A stretch of DNA of 64,000 nucleotides from Sediminibacterium sp. (GTDB taxonomy: Bacteria > Bacteroidota > Bacteroidia > Chitinophagales > Chitinophagaceae): assembly GCF_019264485.1 (NCBI RefSeq), contig NZ_JAHVAA010000013.1:78149-142148 (forward strand), read 5' to 3'. The notes under the pieces are model-generated. The model was not told the origin of the DNA, did no database searches, and saw nothing but the letters and a program-made list of their open reading frames with translations. Position 1 is the first letter of the stretch, and each line of letters starts with the position of its first letter. The position numbers and the translations under genes are program-made. Shown here in pieces: positions 49,938 through 58,888 of the stretch.

Positions 49938-51839
49938 TTACCTCCTCGGTGCTCTCTTCTTAAGCTCCTCCACCGAAATATTAATCTGCCGGCCAACCTG
50001 TTTCCCGTTTTTGTAGCAGACAAACTTAACATTGGCTACGTCTTTGGGTAGGGTATAGGGGGCCTGGTATTGGCGGTATGTATGGTCTGGGTTGCTTTCG
50101 TCTATTGAAAAATGAACCGCCATATCGGGTATTTCTTTGTCAACCACGAGTATAAGATTGCCTTTTCCATCATTCTGAGCCGAAATAATGGGGTCGTACA
50201 TGGCAGTACTATACCTGATTTTGGCAAAATTCATCCTTTCAAAATGTTGTTCCACCCGGTTAATAAAATCAGGCCAGTTTTTACGCTCTTTGGGCGACCA
50301 TACCGATTCTGCAATGGCCAATGCCCTGGGCCATAGCATATATTGTACAGCACTGAAGTTTTGAATCTGCTCGGTCCAGAGATTGCCTTGACCGCCAAGA
50401 ATGAATTTCGGATCAATACTATCGGGTAATGGGTCAAACTGGTAGGCTTTCTGAAGTCGTAATCCTGCGTACACCGGCGGCTCCATGGTTTTCTCACCCT
50501 GATAATAGTCTAAATAGGCAAAATCGGTGGGCGACATTACCACGGTATGGTTGGCTTTGGCTGCTGCAATACCACCTTTCATACCCCTCCAGCTCATGAC
50601 TGAGGCGCCAGGAGCTAATCCACCTTCCAAGATTTCATCCCAACCCATCATCTTTTTACCTTTTGAACTGATGATTTTCTCTACCCGCTTTACAAAATAG
50701 CTTTGAACCGCGTCCATATCTTTCAGTTTCTCTCTTTGCATCAATGCTTTGATCTCATCACTTTTTTCCCAGAAGTTTTTAGCCGTTTCATCACCCCCCA
50801 TATGAATGTATTCAAAGGGGAAGAGTTGCGCCACTTCGGTAAATATTTTGTCTAAATGCTGGTATACTTTTTCATTAGCGGGAGAGAGGTTATTGTCTTT
50901 CAAAGCATAGAAATGAGCACCTGCCGGCCATTCCATGAATTTTTCACCCGCATTCACCCAATATTTAGTGCCGGGTGTGGCCGATAGGTCCGGAAAAGAA
51001 GCCAGCATGGCCATACTATGACCGGGAATATCTATCTCAGGTAAAATATTTACAAAACGGTCTTTGGCATACTGTACCAGTTCGCGGATATCATCATGCG
51101 TATAAAAACCGCCATAGGTTTTGGGTTCATCGGGCGAGGGATCAGGTGTGTTGGCCCATTTACCTTCACGCAGCGGTCTCCAGGCACCAATATCGGTAAG
51201 CTGGGGTAATGATTTGATCTGTATCCTCCAACCCTGGTCATCTGTTAAGTGAAGATGCAGCAGGTTGAATTTATAACGCACCATTTCATCAATAAACTGT
51301 TTTACTTCCTGTTTGGTGAAGAAATGACGGCTTACATCAAACATCAGTCCGCGCCAGCCAAAACGGGGTTTATCAGTGATGGTAACTACAGGGATGCTCC
51401 ATACGTTTTTCGCTCTTAACCCGTTGTTACCTTCCGCTTTTTTTGGTAATAACTGAAATATGGTTTGCATACCATAAAATAAACCGGCTGGCTGATTAGC
51501 ATGTAGTGTAATCTTTGTTGGCAGAACAGTTAAACGATACCCTTCTGATCCTAATTCATTATCTGATTTATCAAGCAGATGAAATTCGATATCAGTATTG
51601 GTTTTTTCTGTTTTTAAAACGGTACCTGTTGCATTTGAGAAACGCACGGTAAACTGTTGGGCAATATTATCTGTACCTGCTCCATGTATGGAAAAACTCA
51701 TGGTTTGCTTTGAACCAAACACACCATCTCCTTTTATAAGAGATAAAGGTTGTGGTATAATATGAATTGGATCTGTCTGTTGAGCCGAAACAGCAAACAC
51801 GAATAATGATAACGAAAGAAAGCCGAGCAACTTTTTCAT
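49938..51839 (-). CDS. GH20 beta-N-acetylhexosaminidase
   Basis: A 633-residue exported enzyme (signal KKLLGFLSLSLFVFAVSA). The GH20b domain comes first (about 25-150), then the catalytic barrel with FGWRGLMFDVSRHFFTKQEV, LLHLHLTDDQGWRIQIKSLP and the catalytic Asp-Glu in YIHMGGDETAKNFWEKSD. PALAIAESVWSPKERKNWP-like sequence closes the barrel, and a short C-terminal CHB_HEX-type domain follows. It removes terminal GlcNAc or GalNAc from chitin fragments or glycans. It stands alone. ATG 51839 is used; a TTG two codons before is less likely. Confidence 0.92.
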   Translation of the reverse strand: MKKLLGFLSLSLFVFAVSAQQTDPIHIIPQPLSLIKGDGVFGSKQTMSFSIHGAGTDNIAQQFTVRFSNATGTVLKTEKTNTDIEFHLLDKSDNELGSEGYRLTVLPTKITLHANQPAGLFYGMQTIFQLLPKKAEGNNGLRAKNVWSIPVVTITDKPRFGWRGLMFDVSRHFFTKQEVKQFIDEMVRYKFNLLHLHLTDDQGWRIQIKSLPQLTDIGAWRPLREGKWANTPDPSPDEPKTYGGFYTHDDIRELVQYAKDRFVNILPEIDIPGHSMAMLASFPDLSATPGTKYWVNAGEKFMEWPAGAHFYALKDNNLSPANEKVYQHLDKIFTEVAQLFPFEYIHMGGDETAKNFWEKSDEIKALMQREKLKDMDAVQSYFVKRVEKIISSKGKKMMGWDEILEGGLAPGASVMSWRGMKGGIAAAKANHTVVMSPTDFAYLDYYQGEKTMEPPVYAGLRLQKAYQFDPLPDSIDPKFILGGQGNLWTEQIQNFSAVQYMLWPRALAIAESVWSPKERKNWPDFINRVEQHFERMNFAKIRYSTAMYDPIISAQNDGKGNLILVVDKEIPDMAVHFSIDESNPDHTYRQYQAPYTLPKDVANVKFVCYKNGKQVGRQINISVEELKKRAPRR

Positions 51840-51915
51840 ATACAAGCAATTTGAAACTGAAAAATAAGATAAATCAGTAAGCGGCGTTCATAAAAAGAGC
51901 AGGCATTATTGTGTA

Positions 51916-51998
51916 GTCTGAAAGTCCGAAAGACCGGAAGATGATTACTTTCAATAAAACCTCTTTCGGACTTTCGGACTTTCCGACTTCCGGACTTC
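51916..51998. repeat. Word-like palindrome (GTCCGAAAGACCGG family)
   Basis: GTCTGAAAGTCCGAAAG at 51916 faces CTTTCGGACTTTCGGAC at about 51963-51979, followed by TTTCCGACTTCCGGAC. The same words build the elements at 29687 and 63919. It lies between the ahcY terminator and the GH20 start, so in the GH20 upstream region. Confidence 0.7.
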
Positions 51999-52004
51999 TC
52001 TCTA

Positions 52005-52034
52005 TAAAAAAGCCCGGTACATACATACCGGGCT
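52005..52034 (-). terminator. Terminator of ahcY
   Basis: AGCCCGGTA (52011-52019) and TACCGGGCT (52026-52034) form a 9-bp stem with a 6-base loop; the minus strand continues with six T. Confidence 0.88.
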
Positions 52035-52056
52035 CGCATAAAAATCACACAAAATA

Positions 52057-53382
52057 TTAATAACGATAGTGGTCTGCTTTGAAAGGACCCACTTTAGAGA
52101 TACCGAGGTAATCGGCTTGCTCATCAGTCAGTTCATCCAGTTCAGCACCCACTTTTGCCAGGTGTAAACGGGCTACTTTCTCATCAAGGTGTTTAGGTAA
52201 CACATACACTTTGTTCTCGTAGTTCTTGAAATTGGTCCAGAGTTCAATCTGAGCCAAAGTCTGGTTAGAGAAAGAGTTACTCATTACAAATGATGGGTGA
52301 CCGGTTGCACAACCCAGGTTAACCAGGCGGCCTTCAGCCAGGATGATTACATCTTTACCATCAATATTGTACAGATCAACCTGTGGTTTGATGGTGTCTT
52401 TGGTATGACCATAGTTATTGTTCAACCAGGCGATATCAATTTCAATATCAAAGTGACCGATATTACAAACGATCGCTTTGTCTTTCATCAGACGGAAATG
52501 TTTTTCAGTCAGCAGGTCGCGACAACCTGAAGCAGTTACAACGATATCGGCTTCTTTAACAGCATCAATCATTTTCTTTACTTCAAAACCATCCATTGCT
52601 GCCTGTAAAGCACAGATTGGATCAATTTCAGTAACAATTACACGACAGCCTGCACCGCGTAAAGAGAGGGCAGAACCTTTACCCACATCACCATAACCAC
52701 CTACAACAGCTACTTTACCAGCCATCATTACATCAGTAGCACGACGGATCGCATCTACCAGTGATTCCTGGCAACCGTATTTATTATCGAATTTAGATTT
52801 GGTAACAGAGTCGTTTACGTTGATCGCTGGAATTGGTAAAGTACCTTTTGCCATACGCTCATACAAACGGTGAACACCAGTAGTGGTTTCTTCAGACAAA
52901 CCTTTGATATGCTGAACCAGCTCAGGGTATTTGTCGAATACAATATTGGTAAGGTCGCCACCATCATCCAGGATCATGTTCAATGGACGATCGGCACCAC
53001 CAAAGAATAAAGTCTGTTCAATACACCAGTCAGCTTCTTCCAGTGTCTGGCCTTTCCATGCAAAAACACCGATACCTGCAGCAGCGATAGCCGCAGCAGC
53101 CTGATCCTGTGTAGAGAAAATATTACATGAGCTCCATTTCACTTCGGCACCCAGGGCAACCAGTGTTTCAATTAACACAGCGGTCTGGATGGTCATGTGT
53201 AAACAGCCGGCAATACGCGCACCTTTCAGGGGCTGAGAAGCACCATATTCGGCACGGAGCGACATCAGACCGGGCATTTCTGCTTCGGCCAGACGAATTT
53301 CTTTACGGCCCCAGTCAGCCAGACTGATATCGGCCACTTTATACTTCAAACTGAAGTCAATGGAAGAGGTTAAATTTGACAT
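52057..53382 (-). CDS. ahcY: Adenosylhomocysteinase
   Basis: A 441-residue enzyme that splits S-adenosylhomocysteine into adenosine and homocysteine. Substrate-domain blocks are [20 protein letters not shown] and [20 protein letters not shown] with the active-site Lys. The NAD-binding block is [20 protein letters not shown], and the C-terminus [12 protein letters not shown] carries the Lys-Tyr that reach into the partner subunit. ATG 53382 is the family start; the open frame extends 87 codons further over the divergent gene and is rejected. A -7 box is at 53403-53410. It clears the product of methyltransferases. Confidence 0.96.
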   Translation of the reverse strand: MSNLTSSIDFSLKYKVADISLADWGRKEIRLAEAEMPGLMSLRAEYGASQPLKGARIAGCLHMTIQTAVLIETLVALGAEVKWSSCNIFSTQDQAAAAIAAAGIGVFAWKGQTLEEADWCIEQTLFFGGADRPLNMILDDGGDLTNIVFDKYPELVQHIKGLSEETTTGVHRLYERMAKGTLPIPAINVNDSVTKSKFDNKYGCQESLVDAIRRATDVMMAGKVAVVGGYGDVGKGSALSLRGAGCRVIVTEIDPICALQAAMDGFEVKKMIDAVKEADIVVTASGCRDLLTEKHFRLMKDKAIVCNIGHFDIEIDIAWLNNNYGHTKDTIKPQVDLYNIDGKDVIILAEGRLVNLGCATGHPSFVMSNSFSNQTLAQIELWTNFKNYENKVYVLPKHLDEKVARLHLAKVGAELDELTDEQADYLGISKVGPFKADHYRY

Positions 53383-53402
53383 TTTAGTGTTTTTGTGAAG
53401 TG

Positions 53403-53410
53403 CAAATCTA
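53403..53410 (-). promoter_or_regulatory. -7 box of ahcY (TAGATTTG)
   Basis: On the minus strand TAGATTTG matches the consensus and lies about 20 bases before the ahcY ATG. The divergent Lrp/AsnC regulator starts 91 bases away, so one gap holds both promoters. Confidence 0.6.
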
Positions 53411-53500
53411 TATTTACAGACGAATATTCTGAAATAATTAATTATTTTGGAATGAAATAGTATATATTTTATATTTTGTAGAATAAATAAGCTAAAAATA

Positions 53501-54001
53501 ATGGCAAAAACACGTTCAGCAGCCGAATCCACTACCATCAGTTTACAACTGGATGAAAAGGATCTCGCCATACTTCGGGTATTACAACAAAATGCCCGTG
53601 CAACGGTAAAAGAAATAGCCGATAAAGTATTACTGAGTACCACCCCTGTACACGAACGTATTAAACGTATGGAAGAACAGGGCGTAATACGTCAGTATGC
53701 TACTTTGTTAGATCATTCCAAAGTGAAAAAGGGGCTGATGGTAATCTGTTATGTATCACTCAAACAACATAACCGGAATGCGGGAGAGCGGTTTATCAAA
53801 AGCATTCTGGAGATGCATGAAGTTATTGAGTGTTATAATATTTCCGGTGAATTTGATTTCATGCTGAAAGTAGTAGCAGAAAACATGGATGATTACTACA
53901 ATTTTCATGTCAACAAACTCAGTCAGGCAGAAAACCTTGGTCATGTACAAAGCGTATTTGTAATGGGGGTGATTAAGCAGACGCATGTGTTGGTGCATTA
54001 G
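53501..54001 (+). CDS. Lrp/AsnC-family transcriptional regulator
   Basis: A 166-residue protein with an N-terminal winged helix-turn-helix: [20 protein letters not shown], then [20 protein letters not shown]. An AsnC_trans_reg/RAM effector domain follows ([17 protein letters not shown] to [17 protein letters not shown]). Members respond to amino acids and form octamers. It is divergent from ahcY with a 118-base gap, so control of ahcY and thus of methionine/SAM balance is plausible, though inferred. The N-terminal [16 protein letters not shown] tail is a little longer than usual. Confidence 0.9.
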   Translation: MAKTRSAAESTTISLQLDEKDLAILRVLQQNARATVKEIADKVLLSTTPVHERIKRMEEQGVIRQYATLLDHSKVKKGLMVICYVSLKQHNRNAGERFIKSILEMHEVIECYNISGEFDFMLKVVAENMDDYYNFHVNKLSQAENLGHVQSVFVMGVIKQTHVLVH

Positions 54002-54112
54002 GAGCTGCGAGCTACTAGCTTCTAGCTGCTAGCTTTTTTTTTGATTTGCGTTAAAAGAAAAACACCTGAAACTTGTAGCTTGTAGCTTGCGGTTTGAAGC
54101 TCACAGCTTATA
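54002..54112. repeat. Word-like palindrome (AGCTACTAGCTTCTAGC / AGCTTGTAGCTTGCGG)
   Basis: GAGCTGCGAGCTACTAGCTT and CTAGCTGCTAGCTTTTTTTT on the left are answered by AAACTTGTAGCTTGTAGC, TTGCGGTTTGAAGCTC and ACAGCTT on the right. The right end overlaps the last codons (Lys-Leu-stop) of the convergent methyltransferase gene, so the repeat supplies its stop. The T-run may end transcription of the Lrp/AsnC gene. Confidence 0.7.
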
Positions 54113-54748
54113 CATCACCACTGATTTAATCATCCCAAGGAAAAACTCCTTATACAACAATCCTCCGGGGAACATTTTTTTTAATTCGTTAATGGTCATC
54201 AATCTTACTTCGTCTACCTGCCTTGCTGCAAGTAGTGGATCGTTGATGCGAGGTATATGTCCTAATGAAAATTTGCGTGTAAGTATTATTCGCGCAGTAC
54301 GTGGAAGGAACTGAAAAAAAGGAAAAACCCAATGTGGTTCGATGGGGAAGTAGCGATAGGGTGTTTGTACAAAATAAGATTTACCAACCCTTCTTATTTC
54401 GTCTGCCATTTTCTCTTGCGCCTCCAGTGTAAACAAATGTTCGATAACAGAATTGGAATAAACCAGGTCAACCGACTGATCTGCAAAACCAACAAGCTGG
54501 GTAGCATCGCCTGTAATGCTGGTAAACCTTTGTGTATTTGAAACCGGTTGTGTGTGTAGATTTAATAAAGTGATATGAACCTGCGGATCATTGAACCCCA
54601 TCATATTCCAGTAAGCTTCTGTTCCACCGATGTCGAGAATATGGAGCGGACGCGGAAGCTGACTGATCAGGCTTAGAAAAAATTGAAATCTTTTTCGTCT
54701 GAACTGTGTAGATAATGAGTGTTGATGGGTGTTATCTGCAATCTTCAT
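54101..54748 (-). CDS. Class I SAM-dependent methyltransferase
   Basis: A 215-residue methyltransferase of the Methyltransf_11/25 kind. The SAM-binding glycine loop is HILDIGGTEAYWNMMGF. An acidic ribose-binding region and GDATQLVGFADQSVDLVYSN with VIEHLF (post-motif II) follow, then YFVQTPYRYFPIEPHWVFPF. The hydrophobic, aromatic-rich second half (PFFQFLPRTARIILTRKFSL) suggests contact with a lipid or glycan substrate. Substrate unknown; it stands alone between two word-like repeats. Confidence 0.82.
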   Translation of the reverse strand: MKIADNTHQHSLSTQFRRKRFQFFLSLISQLPRPLHILDIGGTEAYWNMMGFNDPQVHITLLNLHTQPVSNTQRFTSITGDATQLVGFADQSVDLVYSNSVIEHLFTLEAQEKMADEIRRVGKSYFVQTPYRYFPIEPHWVFPFFQFLPRTARIILTRKFSLGHIPRINDPLLAARQVDEVRLMTINELKKMFPGGLLYKEFFLGMIKSVVMYKL

Positions 54749-54847
54749 GAATTCTGTTTATTTATCAGACACAGAAGCGGAAAGATAAATCAGTTTGTAA
54801 AACGATGCACAATAACAGGCTAAATAGTTTTATAGCAGATTTTTGTT

Positions 54848-54933
54848 AGCTGCGAGCTATGAGTGTTCAAGCTTTCTAAATGGAAGATGGGCTATTTTTA
54901 TGACTCATGGCTCAGAGCTCATAGCTCGCAGCT
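54848..54933. repeat. Word-like palindrome (AGCTGCGAGCTATGAG)
   Basis: AGCTGCGAGCTATGAG at 54848-54863 is the exact complement of CTCATAGCTCGCAGCT at 54918-54933. The inner part has the related word ATGGCTCAGAGCTC. It ends three bases before the stop of the small membrane gene on the minus strand and may be its terminator. The same GCTCA words occur in valS. Confidence 0.75.
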
Positions 54934-54935
54934 TT

Positions 54936-55271
54936 CTAATTCCACAAAGTACCATCCAATCCCAGCACCATTCCCATCCAGAGTGCAATAATATGACCGA
55001 GTATGCCCAGCACTGTGATGAAGGTTTTATTCCAGCCTTTTTCGAAACGGTATTTGTCAAGGAAATGAAAACACAGACCGGCACCTGCAACAGCCACCGG
55101 TACTACAAGAAGGGGTCTGATCATCCAGTATTCAGGCCAGGATGGATCCGGATTCTTAACATTCAAGAGAAAAAAACTGATCAGCGCCAGTCCAATGCCT
55201 GCGCCCAATAGCATTCTTTTTAGCAATGAGCCCGGATATACGTTGCGGGTAATTTCAGGTTGACTAAACAT
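54936..55271 (-). CDS. Small membrane protein of unknown function
   Basis: A 111-residue protein with three hydrophobic segments: LLGAGIGLALISFFLLNV, YWMIRPLLVVPVAVAGAGLC and FITVLGILGHIIALWMGMVL. A basic loop CFHFLDKYRFEKGWNK lies between the second and third. It was not assigned to a named family. ATG 55271 is preferred over an upstream one at 55322 because the protein then starts FSQPEITRNVYPGSLLKRM, a plausible cytoplasmic tail. It is downstream on the same strand from the response regulator but 155 bases away, so it is probably separate. Confidence 0.62.
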   Translation of the reverse strand: MFSQPEITRNVYPGSLLKRMLLGAGIGLALISFFLLNVKNPDPSWPEYWMIRPLLVVPVAVAGAGLCFHFLDKYRFEKGWNKTFITVLGILGHIIALWMGMVLGLDGTLWN

Positions 55272-55425
55272 ACAATTATTTTTTGTTTTAAAAGTACTTT
55301 GAAATACAAAGTAACAGTACAATTTTCATTTCTACAAACTTTTTTTAGTTTTCAGTGAAAATTTAATGAGTAATGTCTGGTAGCACTGAAGTGTAACAAA
55401 TGAAATGGGAGTGTAAAACGGGTAA

Positions 55426-56019
55426 TCAGGATATCCAGCCCTGTTTTATCGCCAGTGCAATCAGTTCGGCACTGCTTTGTGCATCGTACTTGTTCATCAG
55501 GTTTTTGCGATGTGTATTTACCGTATGAATACTGAGAAAGAGTAGTTCAGCTATTTCACCAGAACTTTTCCCGGAAGCAACCAGTTCCAGAATTTCTAGT
55601 TCTCTTTTACCGGGCGGAACCAGTTTTACCCTTTGCGGATGTTTTATATAAAACCTTTCAAATGCCAGTTTAACTGCTACTGTTAACTGGGCTGGTACAA
55701 ATGGCTTTAAGAGGTAGGCTTCAAAATCGGTGGTGGCAGCTTCATTCAATGTAACTTCATCTGCATAGGCGGTGAGATAAAGAAAGGGTACAGGTTCGAG
55801 TGCGGTAATGGCTTTAGCCGTTTCAATACCATTCAGTTTACCCTTGATATGAATATCGCAGATAATGAGATGTGGTTTGGTTTCCCTGAAAAGAGTGAGT
55901 GCAGTTGTTGACCTGTCTGCTATACCTGCAATACTGTAACCTTGAGCCTCGAGTACAGCAGCTATATTTTCTGCAACAATCAGTTCATCTTCTATAATCA
56001 GAATTCTTTTTTCAGTCAT
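55426..56019 (-). CDS. LuxR-type response regulator
   Basis: A 197-residue regulator. The receiver domain (about 1-120) has RILIIEDELIVAENIAAVLE, the phospho-acceptor Asp in HLIICDIHIKGKLNGIETAK, Thr in YLTAYAD and Lys in YLLKPF. The C-terminal LuxR-like helix-turn-helix reads GKRELEILELVASGKSSGEI and FLSIHTVNTHRKNLMNKYDA. It starts 9 bases after the TPR histidine kinase gene, so the two form a signalling pair. It should activate or repress genes after phosphorylation. Target unknown. Confidence 0.92.
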   Translation of the reverse strand: MTEKRILIIEDELIVAENIAAVLEAQGYSIAGIADRSTTALTLFRETKPHLIICDIHIKGKLNGIETAKAITALEPVPFLYLTAYADEVTLNEAATTDFEAYLLKPFVPAQLTVAVKLAFERFYIKHPQRVKLVPPGKRELEILELVASGKSSGEIAELLFLSIHTVNTHRKNLMNKYDAQSSAELIALAIKQGWIS

Positions 56020-56028
56020 AGGATAAGA

Positions 56029-58185
56029 CTACTGAGCGTAATTGAAAGATATATTAAACACAGATCCTTTGGTATTGGATATATCCATGGTGGCGCCCAT
56101 TTGTTGAACAAAGGTACGGATCAGTTTTAAACCAAAGGAAGAGGGAGAAACGGCAGATAGGTTAATGCCTTTACCATTATCACTTACTTTCAATGAAACT
56201 GTCTGGTCAGTCATGTCTTCTGTCAACTCGATGGTTAACTCAGGTTTTTCCACTTGTTGAAAAGCATGTTTAAACGCATTGGTGATCAGTTCATTGATAA
56301 TGAGAGCAAGGGGTGTGGCCAGATCCACGTCCATATTTTTTGAACTAAGCTGAATACGGGTACGAACAATGGATTGATCATACCCAAAACTATGTGCCAG
56401 CATATTGCTTAGAGAAGTAATATATTCTTCAATATTGATGGCGCGCAGGTTGTCATCGAGGTACATTTTCTGGTGTAACAGGCTCATGGCTTCCACCCTG
56501 GCTTTGCCTTCTTCAATAGCTGAACGGGCATTTACATCGGTTAGTTTAAGTGATTGTAAATTGAGTACACTTCCTATTACCTGCAGGTTGTTTTTTACAC
56601 GATGGTGGAGTTCCCGCATCAATGTTTCAATACGCTCATTTTTTTGTGCTAACTGAAGGGCAACTTTCTTTTTTTCTCTGTAATTTCTATACACCACAGC
56701 CGCTACAATAACCAGTAAGCCAATCACTGCAACGGAACCCCATAACCGCAGTCTGGTATCTTTTAGCTGTAGATTTTTTAGTTGCTGCTCCCTTGCAGCC
56801 AACGCCAATGCATCTTCTCTTTTACTTATTTCATAATCGGATTGTATACGATTTATTTTTAATTCTGTTTCTGCAGTCACGGCTTCTCCGCCCATGGCCA
56901 GGTATTCATTTCTGAACCGGCGGGCATTATCCATTTCACCTGTTTCCTCATATACTTTGCTCAGCAGATAATCGGTATAACGTTTTGATCCTTTATCAAT
57001 GCCCCTCGATTGTAATGAATAACTTTTCAGGAGATAATCTTCTGCTTTTTTAAATTGTTTTGTTTTCAGGTTAGCAGACGCAAGTGCATTATACACCCTG
57101 GTCATTTCCGGGGCCTGTTTTCTTTGTATATATGTTGTCAATGCCAACTCATAATAATCTATTGCACTTGGATATTCTTCTTTTGCACTGGCGATATCAC
57201 CCAGGTCGATATAAGTAGCAGCAATCGCCGCCGAATCTTTTTGTGTGACGGCGATGTTCAGTCTGAGAGAACTATATAGCTTAGCTGAATCGTATTCTTT
57301 CATTCTGGTAAACGATCGGGATATATTACCCAGTACCGACATTTTAATAACAGACTGTGTAATATATTGCTGTAAGGAATAAGCTTTTTTATAATAGTAA
57401 AGACTTTCTCCGGTGTTATTAAGCGTTGTATAAATATTGCCGGCAGCCAGGTATAAACTGGCAAGTGCAATTTTATCCTGCGATTTTTCTGCCATTTTAA
57501 TGGCCCTCAGAATCAGGTCGAGTGAAGTTACTTTATCGCCATTCAGCCGGGCTGATGTAGCCATAGATGCGAGTGCCCTTTGTTTACTGACTTCATCATT
57601 TATTTGTTCTGCCAGGTTGTATCCCGTTTCATAATCAGCAGAAGCGCGGTCAGCATCTTTCATCTGCATATAAATATTACCCCTCGTTAAATAAAGTCCG
57701 ATCATGAGGCGACTGTCAAGATCAGCTTTTTTACCTGCATCAACCGCTTCATTGGCCACTGAGAGTGCTTTCTGATAATTCAGTAACCGCATATAATTAG
57801 GGATCATGTTCAATGACGCAGTGGCAATACCCCTGAGATAATTATTTTTTTTAGAGAGTGAATAACTCACCGAATCAAGCTCATAAGCCAGAGTGAAATT
57901 ATTTTTCCTGCGATACATATTCGACAGTGCGATCATGGCATCAGCCTGTCCGTTTTCATTATTTTCCTGCCGGTAAATGGTTAAAGCTTCCTGTGTAAAA
58001 GTCATGGACTGGTCTGGCAGTTTCGGGAACTCTATCCTGGCCAATTGTAAGAGGAGGGATGCACGCTCTTCACCCTTTGCTTTTTTCAGTTGTTCATACA
58101 ATGCGACAGTGTTCTCGGGTCGCTGAACCTGAGCATAGGATTTTAAGATGATGATGGATAGAAAAAGCAACAATAAATTCCTCAT
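56029..58185 (-). CDS. TPR-containing sensor histidine kinase (HisKA_2 type)
   Basis: A 718-residue kinase. The signal peptide (RNLLLLFLSIIILKSYAQ) leads to a periplasmic region with about eight TPR-like repeats (residues 60-430, such as NNFTLAYELDSVSYSLSKKN). A transmembrane helix near 465-490 (LWGSVAVIGLLVIVAAVVY) follows. The kinase core is HisKA_2: MRELHHRVKNNLQVIGSVLN with the phospho-acceptor His. The ATPase part has ALIINELITNAFKHAF and VSDNGKGINLSAV. ATG 58185 is used; another ATG three codons upstream is also possible. It pairs with the LuxR-type regulator. Confidence 0.9.
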   Translation of the reverse strand: MRNLLLLFLSIIILKSYAQVQRPENTVALYEQLKKAKGEERASLLLQLARIEFPKLPDQSMTFTQEALTIYRQENNENGQADAMIALSNMYRRKNNFTLAYELDSVSYSLSKKNNYLRGIATASLNMIPNYMRLLNYQKALSVANEAVDAGKKADLDSRLMIGLYLTRGNIYMQMKDADRASADYETGYNLAEQINDEVSKQRALASMATSARLNGDKVTSLDLILRAIKMAEKSQDKIALASLYLAAGNIYTTLNNTGESLYYYKKAYSLQQYITQSVIKMSVLGNISRSFTRMKEYDSAKLYSSLRLNIAVTQKDSAAIAATYIDLGDIASAKEEYPSAIDYYELALTTYIQRKQAPEMTRVYNALASANLKTKQFKKAEDYLLKSYSLQSRGIDKGSKRYTDYLLSKVYEETGEMDNARRFRNEYLAMGGEAVTAETELKINRIQSDYEISKREDALALAAREQQLKNLQLKDTRLRLWGSVAVIGLLVIVAAVVYRNYREKKKVALQLAQKNERIETLMRELHHRVKNNLQVIGSVLNLQSLKLTDVNARSAIEEGKARVEAMSLLHQKMYLDDNLRAINIEEYITSLSNMLAHSFGYDQSIVRTRIQLSSKNMDVDLATPLALIINELITNAFKHAFQQVEKPELTIELTEDMTDQTVSLKVSDNGKGINLSAVSPSSFGLKLIRTFVQQMGATMDISNTKGSVFNISFNYAQ

Positions 58186-58344
58186 GCAAAACATCTTCGG
58201 TAATAGGATGTAATATAAGACAGTCTCAATATTTACGAGCAGTTGTTTAACCTGATTTTTACATATAAATAATCAATATTACATATGCTGAGGCTGCTTG
58301 TTAGAAAGTGCTACAATGAAAGGAAAATGGGAAGTATAAAATAG

Positions 58345-58842
58345 TTAAACAATGAGTCCCATAATATAATCATCCATGAAAAAGCCGTTTCCAATATCGA
58401 GTTTATATTCCTGTTCAATGGTAAATCCCATTTTATGGTAAAAATCTTTGGCTTTGTTTTCTTTATTTACCTGTAAGAATAAACGGGTTTGCTGTTTCGA
58501 CCGGGTATAGTCAATCACTTCCTGCAATAAGGCTTTACCTGCACCGGTTTTCTGAATATCGGGAAGAATATAGAGTTTGTTAAGTTTACAGCCCTCATCA
58601 GCTTCAAGCGATACAGAGGCAAAACCAATGGGTGTATTCTGGTATTCGGCTATATAAAACTGGTGACCTTTCAGCATTTGTTCCATCAGCGCCACATCTG
58701 AATAAATCAGGTCAAGCATATAACGTATCTGCTCCTCTGATATAATTTCACCATACGCAACCGGCCAGGTTATTTCTGCTATCTGCCGAATGATGGCCCT
58801 GTCATTTTCATTGGCTATACGGATATGCACTGAAGGGTTCAT
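58345..58842 (-). CDS. GNAT-family acetyltransferase
   Basis: A 165-residue N-acetyltransferase. HIRIANENDRAIIRQIAEIT opens the domain, and KLYILPDIQKTGAGKALLQE is the acetyl-CoA-binding loop (Q-x-x-G-x-G/A). NKENKAKDFYHKMGFTIEQE gives the C-terminal strand. The substrate cannot be predicted; the C-terminal VLDIGNGFFMDDYIMG-like end is typical of PaiA/YhbS-like members. It is 46 bases upstream of the valS stop on the same strand and may be transcribed behind it. Confidence 0.87.
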   Translation of the reverse strand: MNPSVHIRIANENDRAIIRQIAEITWPVAYGEIISEEQIRYMLDLIYSDVALMEQMLKGHQFYIAEYQNTPIGFASVSLEADEGCKLNKLYILPDIQKTGAGKALLQEVIDYTRSKQQTRLFLQVNKENKAKDFYHKMGFTIEQEYKLDIGNGFFMDDYIMGLIV

Positions 58843-58888
58843 GTATGGTGGTTAATTGATCGAATATGATAACGCTGGGTTGGGGATG

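Noticed and set aside
53383..53643. 87-codon N-terminal extension of ahcY
   Set aside because: It crosses the divergent regulator gene and both promoters; the family start is MSNLTSSID at 53382.
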